Shown here piece after piece: positions 27,344-37,657 of a stretch of 64,000 nucleotides of DNA (position 1 is its first letter; each line of letters begins with the position of its first letter). The notes beneath the pieces are model-generated. The model worked only from the letters and a program-made list of their open reading frames with translations, had not been told where the DNA came from and did no database searches. The stretch comes from Streptomyces sp. AC558_RSS880 (GTDB taxonomy: Bacteria > Actinomycetota > Actinomycetes > Streptomycetales > Streptomycetaceae): assembly GCF_019049255.1 (NCBI RefSeq), contig NZ_JAGMUJ010000030.1:248001-312000 (forward strand). The letters run 5' to 3'. The translations under genes were made by a program, and so were the position numbers.

Positions 27344-27508
27344 ATGGCGGCGCTTGCCTGGTTGCTGATTCCGCTTGTGGCCGCGATCGGAGCGGGACTG
27401 TGGGGCAGTTGGGCCAATCGCACCCGCAAGGTGCGGGGAGACGGCCCCGAACTCATCGGTTACGCCCGGTTCCGCGAGGCCATGGAAAAACCGCGCTCGG
27501 GTAGCTGA
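27344..27508 (+). CDS. Small single-pass membrane protein
   Basis: 54 residues. One N-terminal membrane helix (AALAWLLIPLVAAIGAGLWGSW) is followed by a basic cytoplasmic tail (RTRKVRGDG, RFREAMEKPR). Start ATG 27344. Proteins of this type are common in Streptomyces next to PDZ-protease genes; the function is unknown. Confidence 0.6.
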   Translation: MAALAWLLIPLVAAIGAGLWGSWANRTRKVRGDGPELIGYARFREAMEKPRSGS

Positions 27509-27605
27509 AGGCCGAAAACAACAGGTCACGGCGTACGACGTGCAGGGCCGCCCGTCCGGGTGGCCCTGACGGTGCGCTGACAGGCCTGTCCCGTACTGTC
27601 GAGGC

Positions 27606-28700
27606 ATGCCACGCCGCACCGCGACGATGCTCGCCTCCACCCTGATGCTGATCGCGCTCCTGTGCGCGGGAGTGTTCATCCCCGTGCCCTACTCGGAGAT
27701 GTCCCCGGGGCCGACGGTGAACACGCTGGGCGAGCACGACGGCGAGCCGGTGCTGCAGATCGACGGTCGCAGGACCTACCCGGCGGACGGCCACCTCAAC
27801 ATGACCACGGTACGGGTCACCAGCGCCGACTACCGGATGAACCTCGTCGAGGCCGTCTACGGATGGCTCGCGCACGACAACAAGGTCGTTCCGCACGAGA
27901 CCCTCTACCCCGACGGCAAGACGGAGGAGGAGTCCACCCAGGAGAACGCCGAGGAATTCAGCCAGTCCCAGGAGAGCGCCAAGGTCGCGGCCCTGAAGGA
28001 ACTCGACGTCCCGGTGGAGTCCTGGGTGATCGTCTCCACGGTGGTCAAGGGGTCCCCGTCCGAGGGCGAGCTGCACGCGGGCGACGTGATCAAGGCCGTC
28101 GACGGCAAGGCGGTGAAGGAGCCGGCCGACGTCGCCGAGCGGGTGACCGAGCACGAGCCGGGTGAGGACGTCGTCTTCACGATCGTGCCGGCCAAGGAGC
28201 AGGCCGCCGCCGAGAAGGAGAACCGGGCGGCGACGAAGACCGAGAAGGTGACGATCACCACCACGGCCTCCGAGGACGGCGGCGAGAAGCGCGCCATCGT
28301 CGGGATCTCCGCCGGGACCGACCACACCTTCCCGTTCACCATCGACATCAAGCTCGCCGACGTCGGCGGGCCGAGCGCGGGCCTGATGTTCGCCCTCGGC
28401 ATCTACGACAAGCTCACCCCGGGCAGCCTGACCGGCGGCACGTTCGTCGCCGGCACCGGCACGATCGACGACGACGGCAAGGTCGGGCCGATCGGCGGGA
28501 TCGAGATGAAGACGGTCGGCGCGCGCAGCAAGGGCGCCCAGTACTTCCTCACGCCCGCCGACAACTGCGCGTCCGCCGCCAAGGACACCCCAAAGGGCCT
28601 CACCCTGGTGAAGGTGGACACCATCGACGACGCCCTGGACGCCCTGAAGGACATCCGCTCCGGCGACACCTCGGACCTGCCGACGTGCACGGCGTCCTGA
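27606..28700 (+). CDS. Membrane-anchored PDZ / Lon-like (S16) protease, YlbL type
   Basis: 364 residues. An N-terminal signal-anchor (MLASTLMLIALLCAGVFIPV) comes first, then an extracytoplasmic domain with a PDZ module (VVKGSPSEGELHAGDVIKAVDGKAV). The C-terminal S16 domain has the catalytic Ser in GGPSAGLMF (residue 257) and Lys about 45 residues later (GGIEMKTVGA, residue 302), the Lon-type Ser-Lys dyad spacing. Substrate unknown. Confidence 0.88.
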   Translation: MPRRTATMLASTLMLIALLCAGVFIPVPYSEMSPGPTVNTLGEHDGEPVLQIDGRRTYPADGHLNMTTVRVTSADYRMNLVEAVYGWLAHDNKVVPHETLYPDGKTEEESTQENAEEFSQSQESAKVAALKELDVPVESWVIVSTVVKGSPSEGELHAGDVIKAVDGKAVKEPADVAERVTEHEPGEDVVFTIVPAKEQAAAEKENRAATKTEKVTITTTASEDGGEKRAIVGISAGTDHTFPFTIDIKLADVGGPSAGLMFALGIYDKLTPGSLTGGTFVAGTGTIDDDGKVGPIGGIEMKTVGARSKGAQYFLTPADNCASAAKDTPKGLTLVKVDTIDDALDALKDIRSGDTSDLPTCTAS

Positions 28701-28709
28701 CCCGTCCCG

Positions 28710-29252
28710 CTACTCCTCGAACGTCGCCGCCAGCGCCTGGGCCAGGCCCGGCACGAGTTCGGAGCCGGTGAGGACCTCCGTGGCGGAGTCCTTCTCACGC
28801 AGTCGCAGAGCCGACTCGCGGGCCCCGTCGCGCAGCACCGCGACCGTCATCCGGACCTCCTGACGCTCCGGGTGCCGCGCCACCCACTTCGTCAGCGCGG
28901 CCTCGTCCAGGTCCTTGGGGACCTGGGCCTCGGCCGACGGCGGCAGCATCAGCCGTTCCACGGTCAGGGCGCAGCCGGTCACCGAGTCGGGCCAGGCGAT
29001 GGTGCCCAGGAACTCGTCGAGCGGCTTGCCCGTTGGAATCTCGTCCTGCTCGATCGGGGTGAGCGCGGTTGTCTCCTGTTCGTCGCCCAGACCGAGCCGG
29101 TCCGCGAGCGAGGGCTGTTCGGCCCGCAGCCGGGCGGTGTCGACGAGGGCGAACAGGCGGGCGGGCTGGTCCCAGCCGAGGCCGGAGACGTACTCGTCGA
29201 TCTCGAGCACGGCCCGGGTGAGCGGATTGGCCGCCATGGGTGTGTTGGACAT
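28710..29252 (-). CDS. PPA1309-family protein
   Basis: 180 residues. It is an actinobacterial conserved protein with the core NPLTRAVLEIDEYVSGLGWDQPARLFALVDT and MTVAVLRDGARESALRLREKD. I recognise the family only as uncharacterised. ATG 29252 is the first family residue. It is convergent with the PDZ protease (9 bp) and divergent from the UPF0182 gene, a pairing common in actinobacteria. Confidence 0.78.
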   Translation of the reverse strand: MSNTPMAANPLTRAVLEIDEYVSGLGWDQPARLFALVDTARLRAEQPSLADRLGLGDEQETTALTPIEQDEIPTGKPLDEFLGTIAWPDSVTGCALTVERLMLPPSAEAQVPKDLDEAALTKWVARHPERQEVRMTVAVLRDGARESALRLREKDSATEVLTGSELVPGLAQALAATFEE

Positions 29253-29395
29253 GGTCACAATCCTCTCTCGTTCCCGGCCGGAATCGGGAACCGAGTAAAG
29301 CGTGAGTAAGTTGCATAGGTGTGGGCCCACGATCACGGGGGGCCACGCACGGTCCGTGAAGACGCGGGCCTGACGAATCAACAGCGAACTTCGAG

Positions 29396-32356
29396 GTGCC
29401 TACCTTGGCTTTCCAGATGCCGGACCGCGGCGGAGGCCCGACGGGGCCACGGATCAGAGTGGGCCGGCCGTCCCGACGGGTCCGGACCCTGCTCATGACA
29501 CTGGGCGTCCTGGCCGTCCTCGGCATGGTGTTCACCATGTTCGCGGGCTTCTGGACCGACTGGCTGTGGTATCGCTCGGTCAACTACTCGTCGGTGTTCA
29601 CGACGACCCTGTGGACCAAGATCGGGCTGTTCTTCGTCTTCGGTCTGCTGATGGCCCTCGCGGTCGGCTTCAACGTCTGGCTGGCACACCGGATGCGGCC
29701 ACCGCTGAGCGCCATGTCGATGGAGCAGCAGAACCTCGACCGGTACCGGATGGGCATCGCCCCGTACAAGAAGTGGCTGCTGCTCGGCATCACCGCGCTG
29801 GTGGGTCTGATCGCCGGCGCCTCGGCGTCGGGCCAGTGGCGGACCTGGCTGATGTGGGTCAACGGCGTGTCCTTCGGCCAGAAGGACCCGCAGTTCAAGC
29901 TCGACGTCTCCTTCTACGCCTTCGACCTGCCCTGGTACCGGTTCCTGCTCGGCTTCGGCTTCGCCGCCACGATCCTGGCGCTGATCGCCGCCGCGCTCAC
30001 CCACTACCTGTACGGCGGGCTGCGCATCACCAGTCCGGGCGCGCGCGCCACGGCCGCGGCCACCGGACACCTGTCGGTGCTCCTCGGCGTCTTCGTCACC
30101 CTGAAGGCGGTCGCCTACTGGCTCGACCGGTACGGACTGGCGGTGAAGTCCAGCGACTTCAAGGCCACCGACAGCTGGACGGGCCTCAGGTACGTCGACG
30201 CCAACGCCTATCTGCCGGCCAAGACGATCCTGTTCTGCATCGCCGTGATCTGCGCGCTGCTGTTCTTCGCCACCCTGTGGCGGCGCACCTGGCAGCTGCC
30301 CGTGATCGGCTTCGGCCTGATGGTGCTGTCGGCGATCCTCATCGGCGGCCTGTACCCGGCGATCGTGCAGAAGTTCCAGGTCCAGCCGAACGAGCAGGCC
30401 AAGGAAGCGCCGTACGTCGAGAAGAACCTCAAGGCCACGCGTGAGGCCTACGGCATCGACGACTCCAAGGTCACCGACTACCCGGGCACGAGCCAGACCG
30501 AGGACAAGACCCAGCTGCGGGACGACGTCACCGACACGGCGAGCATCCGGATCATGGACCCGAACATCGTCTCGCCGACGTTCCAGCAGCTCCAGCAGAT
30601 CAGGAACTACTACGCGTTCCCGACCAACCTGGACGTCGACCGGTACCCCATCGGCGGCAAGGAGCAGGACACGGTCATCGGTCTGCGCGAGCTGAACCTC
30701 GAGGGCATCCCCAAGCGGAACTGGATCAACGACCACTTCCGCTACACCCACGGATACGGTGTCGTCGCGGCCGAGGGCACCAGCGTGGACTCCGGCGGCC
30801 GTCCGGACTTCATCGAGTCCGACCTGCCGTCCAAGGGAGAACTCCCGGAGTACGAGCAGCGCGTCTACTACGGCGAGCGCACCACCACGTACTCGATCGT
30901 CGGCGGTCCCCAGAAGGAGATCGACTACTCCGACGACAGCGGCGAGAAGACGTACAGCTACCGGGGCGACAGTGGGGTCGACCTCGAGAACCCGATCAAC
31001 CGGGCCGCCTACGCGGTCGCGTTCAACGAGCCGCAGATCCTGTACTCCGGGGCGATCGGCGAGGGTTCGCGGATCCTGTACAACCGCACGCCCAAGGAGC
31101 GCGTCGAGGCGATCGCCCCGTGGCTGACCATCGACGGCGACGCCTACCCGGCGGTCGTGGACGGCCGTATCCAGTGGATCGTCGACGCCTACACGACCAC
31201 CAACGGCTATCCGTACGCGTCGCGGACGACCCTCGGTGACACCACGGCCGACTCGCTGACCGCCACCAACGACCAGCGCGCGGTGGTGGCCCAGCAGAAC
31301 CAGGTCAACTACATCCGCAACTCGGTGAAGGCGACCGTCGACGCGTACAGCGGCGAGGTCAAGCTCTACCAGTGGGACACCCAGGACCCCGTCCTGAAGA
31401 CCTGGATGAAGGCGTTCCCGGACACGGTGCAGCCGAAGACCGAGATCTCCGGCGAGCTGATGGCCCACCTGCGGTACCCGCAGGACCTGTTCAAGGTGCA
31501 GCGCGAACTGCTGACCCGCTACCACGTGAAGGACGCCACGACGTTCCTCTCGGGCAGCGAGGTGTGGCAGGTGCCGGACGACCCGACCAACAAGACGGGC
31601 GACGCGGTGCCTCCGTACTACCTGAGCATGAAGATGCCCGACCAGCAGGAGCAGACCTTCTCGCTCACCACGACGTTCACGCCGAACGGGCGTGACAACC
31701 TCAGTGCCTTCATGGCGGTGAACGCCGATCCGGGCACCGATGACTACGGCAAGATCAGAGTGCTGAAACTGCCGACCAGCACCACGGCCGCCGGACCCAA
31801 ACAGGTCCAGAGCCAGTTCAACTCCGAGCAGGACATCGCTGAGTCCATCAGGCTGCTGAGAGGCGGCGACTCCGAGGTCGAGTACGGCAATCTCCTGGCC
31901 GTCCCGCTCGACGGAGGACTGCTCTACGTGGAGCCGGTCTACGTACGCGGTGGTGGACTGAAGTACCCGCTGCTGCGGAAGGTGCTGGTGACCTACGGAG
32001 GCCAGACCGCCTTCGAGGACACCCTCGACCAGGCCCTCGCCAAGGTCTTCGGGGGTGAGGGCACGGCCACCGAGCCACCACCGGGCGAGGACGAGGGAAC
32101 CGGCGAGGAGGAAGGCACGACGCCACCGCCGACGTCCGACGACCCGACGGTCCAGGAAGCGCTGAACGACGCCCAGAAGGCCTTCGAGGCCGGCCAGGAA
32201 GCCCTGAAGAAGAACGACTGGGAGGCCTACGGCCAGGCGCAGAAGGACCTGGAGGAAGCGTTGCGCAAGGCCGAGGAGGCCCAGTCGGCAGAAGGGGGCG
32301 GCGGCGTCGGCGACGGGGACAGCGGTCCCGGTCCCGACGCGAGCCCGAGCAGTTAG
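29396..32356 (+). CDS. UPF0182-family large membrane protein
   Basis: 986 residues. About seven hydrophobic segments lie in the first 330 residues (for example [57 protein letters not shown]). A large extracytoplasmic domain follows (residues 340-880) with the conserved family text [17 protein letters not shown] and [18 protein letters not shown]. The C-terminus is an acidic, Pro/Glu-rich tail with a short coiled-coil segment ([20 protein letters not shown]). Biochemical role unknown. GTG 29396 was used; an alternative ATG lies at 29417. Confidence 0.88.
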   Translation: MPTLAFQMPDRGGGPTGPRIRVGRPSRRVRTLLMTLGVLAVLGMVFTMFAGFWTDWLWYRSVNYSSVFTTTLWTKIGLFFVFGLLMALAVGFNVWLAHRMRPPLSAMSMEQQNLDRYRMGIAPYKKWLLLGITALVGLIAGASASGQWRTWLMWVNGVSFGQKDPQFKLDVSFYAFDLPWYRFLLGFGFAATILALIAAALTHYLYGGLRITSPGARATAAATGHLSVLLGVFVTLKAVAYWLDRYGLAVKSSDFKATDSWTGLRYVDANAYLPAKTILFCIAVICALLFFATLWRRTWQLPVIGFGLMVLSAILIGGLYPAIVQKFQVQPNEQAKEAPYVEKNLKATREAYGIDDSKVTDYPGTSQTEDKTQLRDDVTDTASIRIMDPNIVSPTFQQLQQIRNYYAFPTNLDVDRYPIGGKEQDTVIGLRELNLEGIPKRNWINDHFRYTHGYGVVAAEGTSVDSGGRPDFIESDLPSKGELPEYEQRVYYGERTTTYSIVGGPQKEIDYSDDSGEKTYSYRGDSGVDLENPINRAAYAVAFNEPQILYSGAIGEGSRILYNRTPKERVEAIAPWLTIDGDAYPAVVDGRIQWIVDAYTTTNGYPYASRTTLGDTTADSLTATNDQRAVVAQQNQVNYIRNSVKATVDAYSGEVKLYQWDTQDPVLKTWMKAFPDTVQPKTEISGELMAHLRYPQDLFKVQRELLTRYHVKDATTFLSGSEVWQVPDDPTNKTGDAVPPYYLSMKMPDQQEQTFSLTTTFTPNGRDNLSAFMAVNADPGTDDYGKIRVLKLPTSTTAAGPKQVQSQFNSEQDIAESIRLLRGGDSEVEYGNLLAVPLDGGLLYVEPVYVRGGGLKYPLLRKVLVTYGGQTAFEDTLDQALAKVFGGEGTATEPPPGEDEGTGEEEGTTPPPTSDDPTVQEALNDAQKAFEAGQEALKKNDWEAYGQAQKDLEEALRKAEEAQSAEGGGGVGDGDSGPGPDASPSS

Positions 32357-32411
32357 CGAGCAGGCTGGTCAGACGTCCGTCCCGCGCCGTGCTACGGTTG
32401 CAACGCAACGG

Positions 32412-32485
32412 CGCGGGGTGGAGCAGCTCGGTAGCTCGCTGGGCTCATAACCCAGAGGTCGCAGGTTCAAATCCTGTCCCCGCTA
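32412..32485 (+). tRNA. Initiator tRNA-fMet (CAT), copy 1
   Basis: Acceptor CGCGGGG with the unpaired first base (C opposite T) typical of initiators. The anticodon stem carries the three G-C pairs (TGGGC-TCATAAC-CCA) around anticodon CAT; T arm GCAGGTTCAAATCCTGT. Identical to the copy at 34814. No CCA is encoded. Confidence 0.95.
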
Positions 32486-32510
32486 CTCACGTCGCGAAGT
32501 CAGCGACATC

Positions 32511-32544
32511 AAAGGCCCGGATTCCTCCAGGAATCCGGGCCTTT
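32511..32544 (+). terminator. Terminator after initiator tRNA copy 1
   Basis: Fifteen-base perfect arms AAAGGCCCGGATTCC / GGAATCCGGGCCTTT with loop TCCA, 26 bp after the tRNA. The A/T ends allow intrinsic termination. Confidence 0.9.
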
Positions 32545-32717
32545 GTGATGGGCGAACGCATGTGCCTGGGCGGGTGACGGCCGTGCCGCCGACGGGAGTT
32601 GGCGGATCTGTGTTTGACTTGTCTCTCTGTGGGCATGTCGACAAAACGCTGTAGTGACCTCACTGACTGCGGTATACCAGGTGTACCCAGGTTGCAGGTG
32701 GTGCGACGATGGATGGT

Positions 32718-34526
32718 ATGGGGGACAAGGCAACTCTGTTCGGGACAGGGCGTTTTGTGCAGTCCTCCCCTCGGGAGGAACCCCGCGACGAGACGGGGGA
32801 GGCCGCCGACGAGGCGGCCGAGGAGCTGCGTCAGCGGCTCGCCGCCGAGGCCGGCGACGTCGAGGCGATGAGCGTCCTCGGCGCCATGCTGCTGCGCCGC
32901 GGTGATCTCGACGGAGCCGAACCCCATCTGCGTGCCGCCACCACCGCGGGCGACCGCGCCGCCGCCAACAACCTGGGCGTCCTGCTGCACCAGCGGGGCT
33001 ACGCCGACGAGGCCGCGGGCTGGTGGCGGATCGCCGCCGTGGCCGGCTCCACCGCGGCGGCCCACGCGCTCGGCCGCCACCACCGGGAGCGAGGGGACGA
33101 ACCCGCCGCCGAGTACTGGCTGCGCCAGTCCGCCGAACAGGGTCACACCCTCGGCGCGTACGCCCTTGCCGACCTGCTGGAACACCGCGGGGACACGGTC
33201 CAGGCCGAGCGCTGGATGCGGGCCGCCGCCGAGCGGGGGCACCGGGAAGGGGCGTACCGGCTGGCCCGCGCGCTGGACCGCAGGGCCGCGCGGGAGAGCG
33301 ACGACGGTGCCGCGGCGCTGGTGCGGGAGGCCGAGCAGTGGTACCGGCAGGCCGCCGCGCGGGGACACCGCCGGGCCGCGCTGCACCTCGGGACGATCCT
33401 GGAGCGCCGCGGCGAGCTCAAGGAGGCCGGCCGCTGGTACCTGACCTCCGCCAAGGACGGCGAGGCCCGGGCCGCCTGCGCGCTCGGCTTCCTGCTGCGC
33501 GACGCCGGGGACACCGAGAACGCCGCCGTGTGGTGGCTGCGGGCCGCACAGGACGGCGACGGCAACGCCGCCAACGCGCTGGGCGCGCTGCACGCCGAGC
33601 GGGGCGAGACCCAGACCGCCGAGCGCTGGTACCGGGCCGCGATGGACGCCGGTGACATCAACGGCGCGTACAACCTCGGGCTGCTCTGCGCCGACCAGGG
33701 CCGGACCGCCCAGGCCGAGCAGTGGTACCGCCGGGCCGCGTACGCCGGCCATCGCGAGGCGGCGAACGCGCTGGCGATCCTGCTGCTGCGGGCCGGGGAC
33801 GAGACCGGAGCGGAGCCGTGGTTCTCCAAGGCCGCGGAGACCGGCAGCGTGGACGCCGCCTTCAACCTCGGCATCCTGCACGCGGGCCGGGGCGAGGAGC
33901 GGTCCGCGCTGCGCTGGTACGAGCGGGCGGCGGCCGCCGGGCACATGGAAGCGGCGCTCCAGGTCGGGATGGCGCGGCTGCGGGAGGGCGAGGAGAGCGA
34001 GGCGGAGCGGTTCCTGCGGTGCGCGGCGGGCGGGGGGAGCGCGGAGGCCGCGTACCGGCTGGCCACGGTGCTGGACGCCCGCAGGCCGCCGGAGCCCGCG
34101 CACGAGCTGGGGGAGCCGGTGAACCGGCGCAGCGAGTGCGAGGAGTGGTACGAGCGGGCCGCTTCCCAGGGTCACCGGCGGGCGCAGGTGCGGGTCGGGA
34201 TGCTCGCGGCGGCCCGGGGGGACGTGGTGGAGGCGGCGCGCTGGTACCGGGAGGCGGCGGAGGCCGGGTCGCGCAACGGCGCCTTCAATCTGGGGTTGCT
34301 GCTGGCCCGTGAGGGCAGTGAGCCGGAGGCGGCCGTGTGGTGGACCCGGGCGGCCGATGCGGGGCACGGGCGGGCGGCGCTGCGGCTCGCGCTGGTCTAC
34401 GCGCGGCGGGGGGAGCTGGCGGAGGGGCAGCGGTGGGCGGAGCGGGCGGTGGCGCTGGGGCCGGCGGCGGTCGCGGAGCGGGCCACTCGGCTGCGGGACG
34501 CGCTGCGTGAGGAACTGTCGGCATGA
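32718..34526 (+). CDS. Sel1/TPR-repeat protein
   Basis: 602 residues, almost wholly built from about fifteen Sel1-like/TPR units of 36-37 residues (pattern W-Y/L-R-x-A-A-x-x-G-x-x-x-A-A-x-x-L-G-x-L-L-x-x-R-G). It is a protein-interaction scaffold of unknown partner. ATG 32718 (MGDKATLFGTGRFVQ) is preferred over ATG 32709. The gene is exactly framed by two identical initiator tRNAs. Confidence 0.88.
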   Translation: MGDKATLFGTGRFVQSSPREEPRDETGEAADEAAEELRQRLAAEAGDVEAMSVLGAMLLRRGDLDGAEPHLRAATTAGDRAAANNLGVLLHQRGYADEAAGWWRIAAVAGSTAAAHALGRHHRERGDEPAAEYWLRQSAEQGHTLGAYALADLLEHRGDTVQAERWMRAAAERGHREGAYRLARALDRRAARESDDGAAALVREAEQWYRQAAARGHRRAALHLGTILERRGELKEAGRWYLTSAKDGEARAACALGFLLRDAGDTENAAVWWLRAAQDGDGNAANALGALHAERGETQTAERWYRAAMDAGDINGAYNLGLLCADQGRTAQAEQWYRRAAYAGHREAANALAILLLRAGDETGAEPWFSKAAETGSVDAAFNLGILHAGRGEERSALRWYERAAAAGHMEAALQVGMARLREGEESEAERFLRCAAGGGSAEAAYRLATVLDARRPPEPAHELGEPVNRRSECEEWYERAASQGHRRAQVRVGMLAAARGDVVEAARWYREAAEAGSRNGAFNLGLLLAREGSEPEAAVWWTRAADAGHGRAALRLALVYARRGELAEGQRWAERAVALGPAAVAERATRLRDALREELSA

Positions 34527-34567
34527 CGGGTGGGCCGGGGGCTGGTCGTGCGGCCCGGCGCTGGCGG

Positions 34568-34741
34568 GTGCCTCCCCCACGCTCGGCTTCTCCTCACTCT
34601 CGGCTTCGCTCGGGCGGAGGGACCCCATGAGCGGGAGGTGCCCCCATCGCCCACCCTCCCCCACTCTCGACTCCGCTCGAGTGGGGGACCCCCATCGGCC
34701 CTGGAGTACCTCCCAGGCCCTTGAGGCACTGGGGGAGGCAC
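34568..34741. repeat. MITE-like intergenic repeat with 12-bp terminal inverted repeats
   Basis: The ends are GTGCCTCCCCCA (34568-34579) and its exact complement TGGGGGAGGCAC (34730-34741). Inside are nested hairpins, the clearest being CCCCCACTC / GAGTGGGGG at 34658-34687, plus a degenerate copy of the same CCTCCCCCAC-CTCGGCTTCGCTCG unit on the left. Repeats of this text are frequent between Streptomyces genes (memory). There is no coding capacity. Confidence 0.65.
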
Positions 34742-34813
34742 GATCGCTCGCAGTGGCGCGCGGGAACGGATTTGCTTCTGTTGGACGTCTTCACGTAGTG
34801 TTTCATTCATCGA

Positions 34814-34887
34814 CGCGGGGTGGAGCAGCTCGGTAGCTCGCTGGGCTCATAACCCAGAGGTCGCAGGTTCAAATCCTGTCCCCGCTA
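34814..34887 (+). tRNA. Initiator tRNA-fMet (CAT), copy 2
   Basis: Base-for-base identical to the tRNA at 32412, including the bases CTACT after the acceptor stem. It lies 287 bp after the Sel1 gene, downstream of the MITE-like element. Confidence 0.95.
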
Positions 34888-34894
34888 CTGAAGG

Positions 34895-34930
34895 CCGAGG
34901 GCCGGAATCCGACAGGGTTCCGGCCCTCGG
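34895..34930 (+). terminator. Stem-loop after initiator tRNA copy 2
   Basis: Thirteen-base perfect arms CCGAGGGCCGGAA / TTCCGGCCCTCGG with a 10-base loop, 7 bp after the tRNA and before the convergent catR end. Unrelated in sequence to the terminator of copy 1. Confidence 0.8.
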
Positions 34931-35001
34931 TGCGTACGGCGCGTCCGGACGGCAGAGGAGAAGCCCCGGCACCCATCGGTGCCGGGGCTCGCTCGTGTGT
35001 C

Positions 35002-35418
35002 TCAGGCCGCCGCGCAGTTCGGGCAGACTCCGCGGTACGTCACCTCGACGTCGGAGACCGTGAAGCCGAAGCGCTCCGTGTCGGGGAGGTCGGCCAGCGG
35101 ATTGCCGGTCGGGTGGACGTCGCGGATCGCGCCGCACTGCGCGCACACCAGGTGGTGGTGCGGGCGGTGGGCGTTGGGGTCGTACCTCTTGGCCCGCTTG
35201 TCCGTGGCGACCTCCAGCACCTCACCGAGCGAGACCAGCTCGCCCAGGGTGTTGTAGACGGTCGCCCGGGAGATCTCGGGCAGCTTGGCGACAGCCCTGG
35301 CGTGCACCTCGTCGGCCGTCAGGTGGACGTGTTCGCCGTCGAGGACCTCGGCCACGACACGGCGCTGCGCGGTCATCCGCCATCCACGTCCGCGGAGCCG
35401 ATCCAAAAGGTCACTCAT
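35002..35418 (-). CDS. catR: Fur/PerR-family repressor, CatR-like
   Basis: 138 residues. A winged helix ([34 protein letters not shown]) precedes the metal-sensing domain [18 protein letters not shown] and a terminal CPNC, giving the two CxxC pairs of a structural zinc site. The PerR-like peroxide sensors of Streptomyces include CatR, which represses the adjacent catalase and itself; divergence from a catalase supports this. ATG 35418; a GTG at 35424 is also possible. Confidence 0.9.
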   Translation of the reverse strand: MSDLLDRLRGRGWRMTAQRRVVAEVLDGEHVHLTADEVHARAVAKLPEISRATVYNTLGELVSLGEVLEVATDKRAKRYDPNAHRPHHHLVCAQCGAIRDVHPTGNPLADLPDTERFGFTVSDVEVTYRGVCPNCAAA

Positions 35419-35478
35419 AGGCACCAGCCTAACAGCAGGGGGAAAGGAATCCCGAACGGGTGTGACTTTGGAGCTTTA

Positions 35479-35507
35479 CTTGACTTAGACATTGTCCATT
35501 GTAGGAT
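35479..35507 (+). promoter_or_regulatory. Catalase promoter with embedded Fur/PerR-type box
   Basis: -35 CTTGAC (35479-35484), 17-base spacer, -10 TAGGAT (35502-35507). The spacer TTAGACATTGTCCATTG is A/T-rich and carries the imperfect palindrome TTAGACATTGTCCA expected for a PerR/CatR operator. Repressor bound here would block RNA polymerase directly. Confidence 0.6.
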
Positions 35508-35562
35508 CGAGATCGGATTTGGCCAAGGCACGGTTTGGTCAGCAAGGACGCAGGAGGCGCAC

Positions 35563-37014
35563 GTGACGCAGGGACCGCTCACTACGGAGGCCGGTGCTCC
35601 GGTAGCCGACAACCAGAACAGCGAGACCGCGGGCGTCGGTGGCCCGGTCCTCGTTCAGGACCAGCTCCTCATCGAGAAGCTGGCCCACTTCAACCGCGAG
35701 CGCATCCCGGAGCGTGTGGTGCACGCCCGCGGTGCCGGTGCCTACGGCACCTTCACGGTGACCGCCGACGTCACGCAGTACACGCGGGCCGCGTTCCTCT
35801 CCGAGGTCGGCAAGGAGACGGAGACCTTCCTGCGCTTCTCGACGGTGGCCGGCAACCTGGGCGCCGCGGACGCCGTGCGCGACCCGCGCGGTTTCGCGCT
35901 GAAGTTCTACACCGAGGAGGGCAACTACGACCTCGTCGGCAACAACACCCCGGTGTTCTTCATCCGGGACGCGATCAAGTTCCCGGACTTCATCCACACC
36001 CAGAAGCGCGACCCGTACACGGGCTCGACGGAGGCGGACAACGTCTTCGACTTCTGGGGTCTGTCGCCGGAGTCCACGCACCAGGTGACCTGGCTGTTCG
36101 GTGACCGCGGCATCCCGGCGTCGTACCGCCACATGGACGGCTTCGGCTCGCACACCTACCAGTGGAACAACGAGGCCGGCGAGGTCTTCTGGGTCAAGTA
36201 CCACTTCAAGACGGACCAGGGCATCAAGAACCTGACCGCCGAGGAGGCCGAGATCCTCGCGGGCAAGGACCCCGACTCCCACCAGCGGGACCTGCGCGAG
36301 GCCATCGAGCGCGGCGAGTTCCCGTCCTGGACCGTCTACGTCCAGGTGATGCCGGCGGCCGAGGCGGCCACGTACCGCTTCAACCCGTTCGACCTGACCA
36401 AGGTCTGGCCGCACGCGGACTACCCGCTGATCGAGTTCGGCAAGCTGGAGCTCAACCGCAACCCGGAGAACATCTTCGCCGAGGTCGAGCAGTCCATCTT
36501 CAGCCCCGCCCACTTCGTGCCGGGCATCGGTCCCTCCCCGGACAAGATGCTCCAGGGCCGCCTCTTCGCGTACGGCGACGCCCACCGCTACCGCGTCGGC
36601 ATCAACGCCGACCACCTGCCGGTGAACCGCCCGCACGCCACCGAGGCGCGCACCAACTCCCGTGACGGCTACCTGTACGACGGCCGCCACAAGGGCGCGA
36701 AGAACTACGAGCCGAACAGCTTCGGCGGTCCGACCCAGACGGGGCGTCCGCTGTGGCAGCCCATCCCCGTGACCGGTGTCACCGGTGAGACGGTCACGCC
36801 CGTCCACGCCGAGGACAACGACTTCGTCCAGGCGGGCAACCTGTACCGGCTGATGACGGAGGAGGAGAAGGAGCGCCTGGTGAACAACCTGGCGGGCGCC
36901 ATCTCCGGGGTCACGCGTGACGAGATCGCCGACCGCGCGATCAACAACTTCCGTCAGGCGGACGAGGACTTCGGCAAGCGGCTGGAGGCCGCGGTCCAGG
37001 CCCTGCGCGGCTGA
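35563..37014 (+). CDS. katA: Monofunctional haem catalase
   Basis: 483 residues, the small-subunit catalase class. The distal haem pocket is [14 protein letters not shown] (His) with [12 protein letters not shown] (Asn/Asp region); the proximal ligand Tyr lies in [14 protein letters not shown]. It degrades hydrogen peroxide. GTG 35563 has a clear AGGAGG 9 bases upstream. Divergent from the CatR-like repressor with a PerR-type box between them. Confidence 0.95.
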   Translation: MTQGPLTTEAGAPVADNQNSETAGVGGPVLVQDQLLIEKLAHFNRERIPERVVHARGAGAYGTFTVTADVTQYTRAAFLSEVGKETETFLRFSTVAGNLGAADAVRDPRGFALKFYTEEGNYDLVGNNTPVFFIRDAIKFPDFIHTQKRDPYTGSTEADNVFDFWGLSPESTHQVTWLFGDRGIPASYRHMDGFGSHTYQWNNEAGEVFWVKYHFKTDQGIKNLTAEEAEILAGKDPDSHQRDLREAIERGEFPSWTVYVQVMPAAEAATYRFNPFDLTKVWPHADYPLIEFGKLELNRNPENIFAEVEQSIFSPAHFVPGIGPSPDKMLQGRLFAYGDAHRYRVGINADHLPVNRPHATEARTNSRDGYLYDGRHKGAKNYEPNSFGGPTQTGRPLWQPIPVTGVTGETVTPVHAEDNDFVQAGNLYRLMTEEEKERLVNNLAGAISGVTRDEIADRAINNFRQADEDFGKRLEAAVQALRG

Positions 37015-37041
37015 TTCCAGCGCTGGACCGCTTGCCGAAAC

Positions 37042-37074
37042 ACGGGCCGGACCCCCTCTCGGGGCCCGGCCCGT
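37042..37074. terminator. Terminator between catalase and CBS-domain gene
   Basis: Arms ACGGGCCGG / CCGGCCCGT with further inner CCCC/GGGG pairing, 27 bp after the catalase stop and just before the convergent CBS gene stop. Confidence 0.8.
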
Positions 37075-37085
37075 TCCGCGTGTCA

Positions 37086-37487
37086 CTACGCCGGTACCTG
37101 CTGGGCCCGCCGCCGCTCCGGCGCCCAGCAGCGGATGATGTCGCGGACCGAGACGACGCCGGCGGGCTCGCCCCGGTCGAGGACGATCAGATGGCGGAAA
37201 CCGCCGTGGGTCATGGCGACAGCGGCCTCCTCCAGGGTCCAGGACGGGGCGGCGAACACGACGTCGGTGGTGGTGTGGGCGTGGGCGTGCTCGGTGTCGG
37301 GGTCCTGGCCGAGCCCGACGGAGTTGAGCACGTCCCGCTCGGTGAGGATGCCGATGCCGGTGCCGTCGGGATCGAGGACCACGGCCGCGCCCACCCGGCG
37401 GGCGGACATCAGGGTGGCGGCCTGGCGGAGGGTGTGGGCGGGGCCGATGGTGAGGACCACGGTGCTCATGGCGTCACGGACGAGCAT
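37086..37487 (-). CDS. Two-CBS-domain protein
   Basis: 133 residues consisting of a tandem CBS pair (VRDAMSTVVLTIGPAHTLRQAATLMSARRVGAAVVL and WTLEEAAVAMTHGGFRHLIVLDRGEPAGVVSVRDII). Such stand-alone modules bind adenine nucleotides and regulate partners that cannot be inferred. ATG 37487 is preferred over GTG 37499 because the GGAGG ribosome site would overlap the latter. Confidence 0.85.
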   Translation of the reverse strand: MLVRDAMSTVVLTIGPAHTLRQAATLMSARRVGAAVVLDPDGTGIGILTERDVLNSVGLGQDPDTEHAHAHTTTDVVFAAPSWTLEEAAVAMTHGGFRHLIVLDRGEPAGVVSVRDIIRCWAPERRRAQQVPA

Positions 37488-37657
37488 GGATGGAGCCACC
37501 TCCTACCGGAAAACGCGAGGCCACGGACGTGAGGGCCCGTTCGTTCGCGATTTCACAAGTTCACAAGTGGGGGGGACTCTCAGAGTGGCAGGCAGAGCGG
37601 GGGTCAACAAGAGGGCGCGTGCGGCCGATCGGGGGCGCGCACGCTCGCCCGTGCCGC

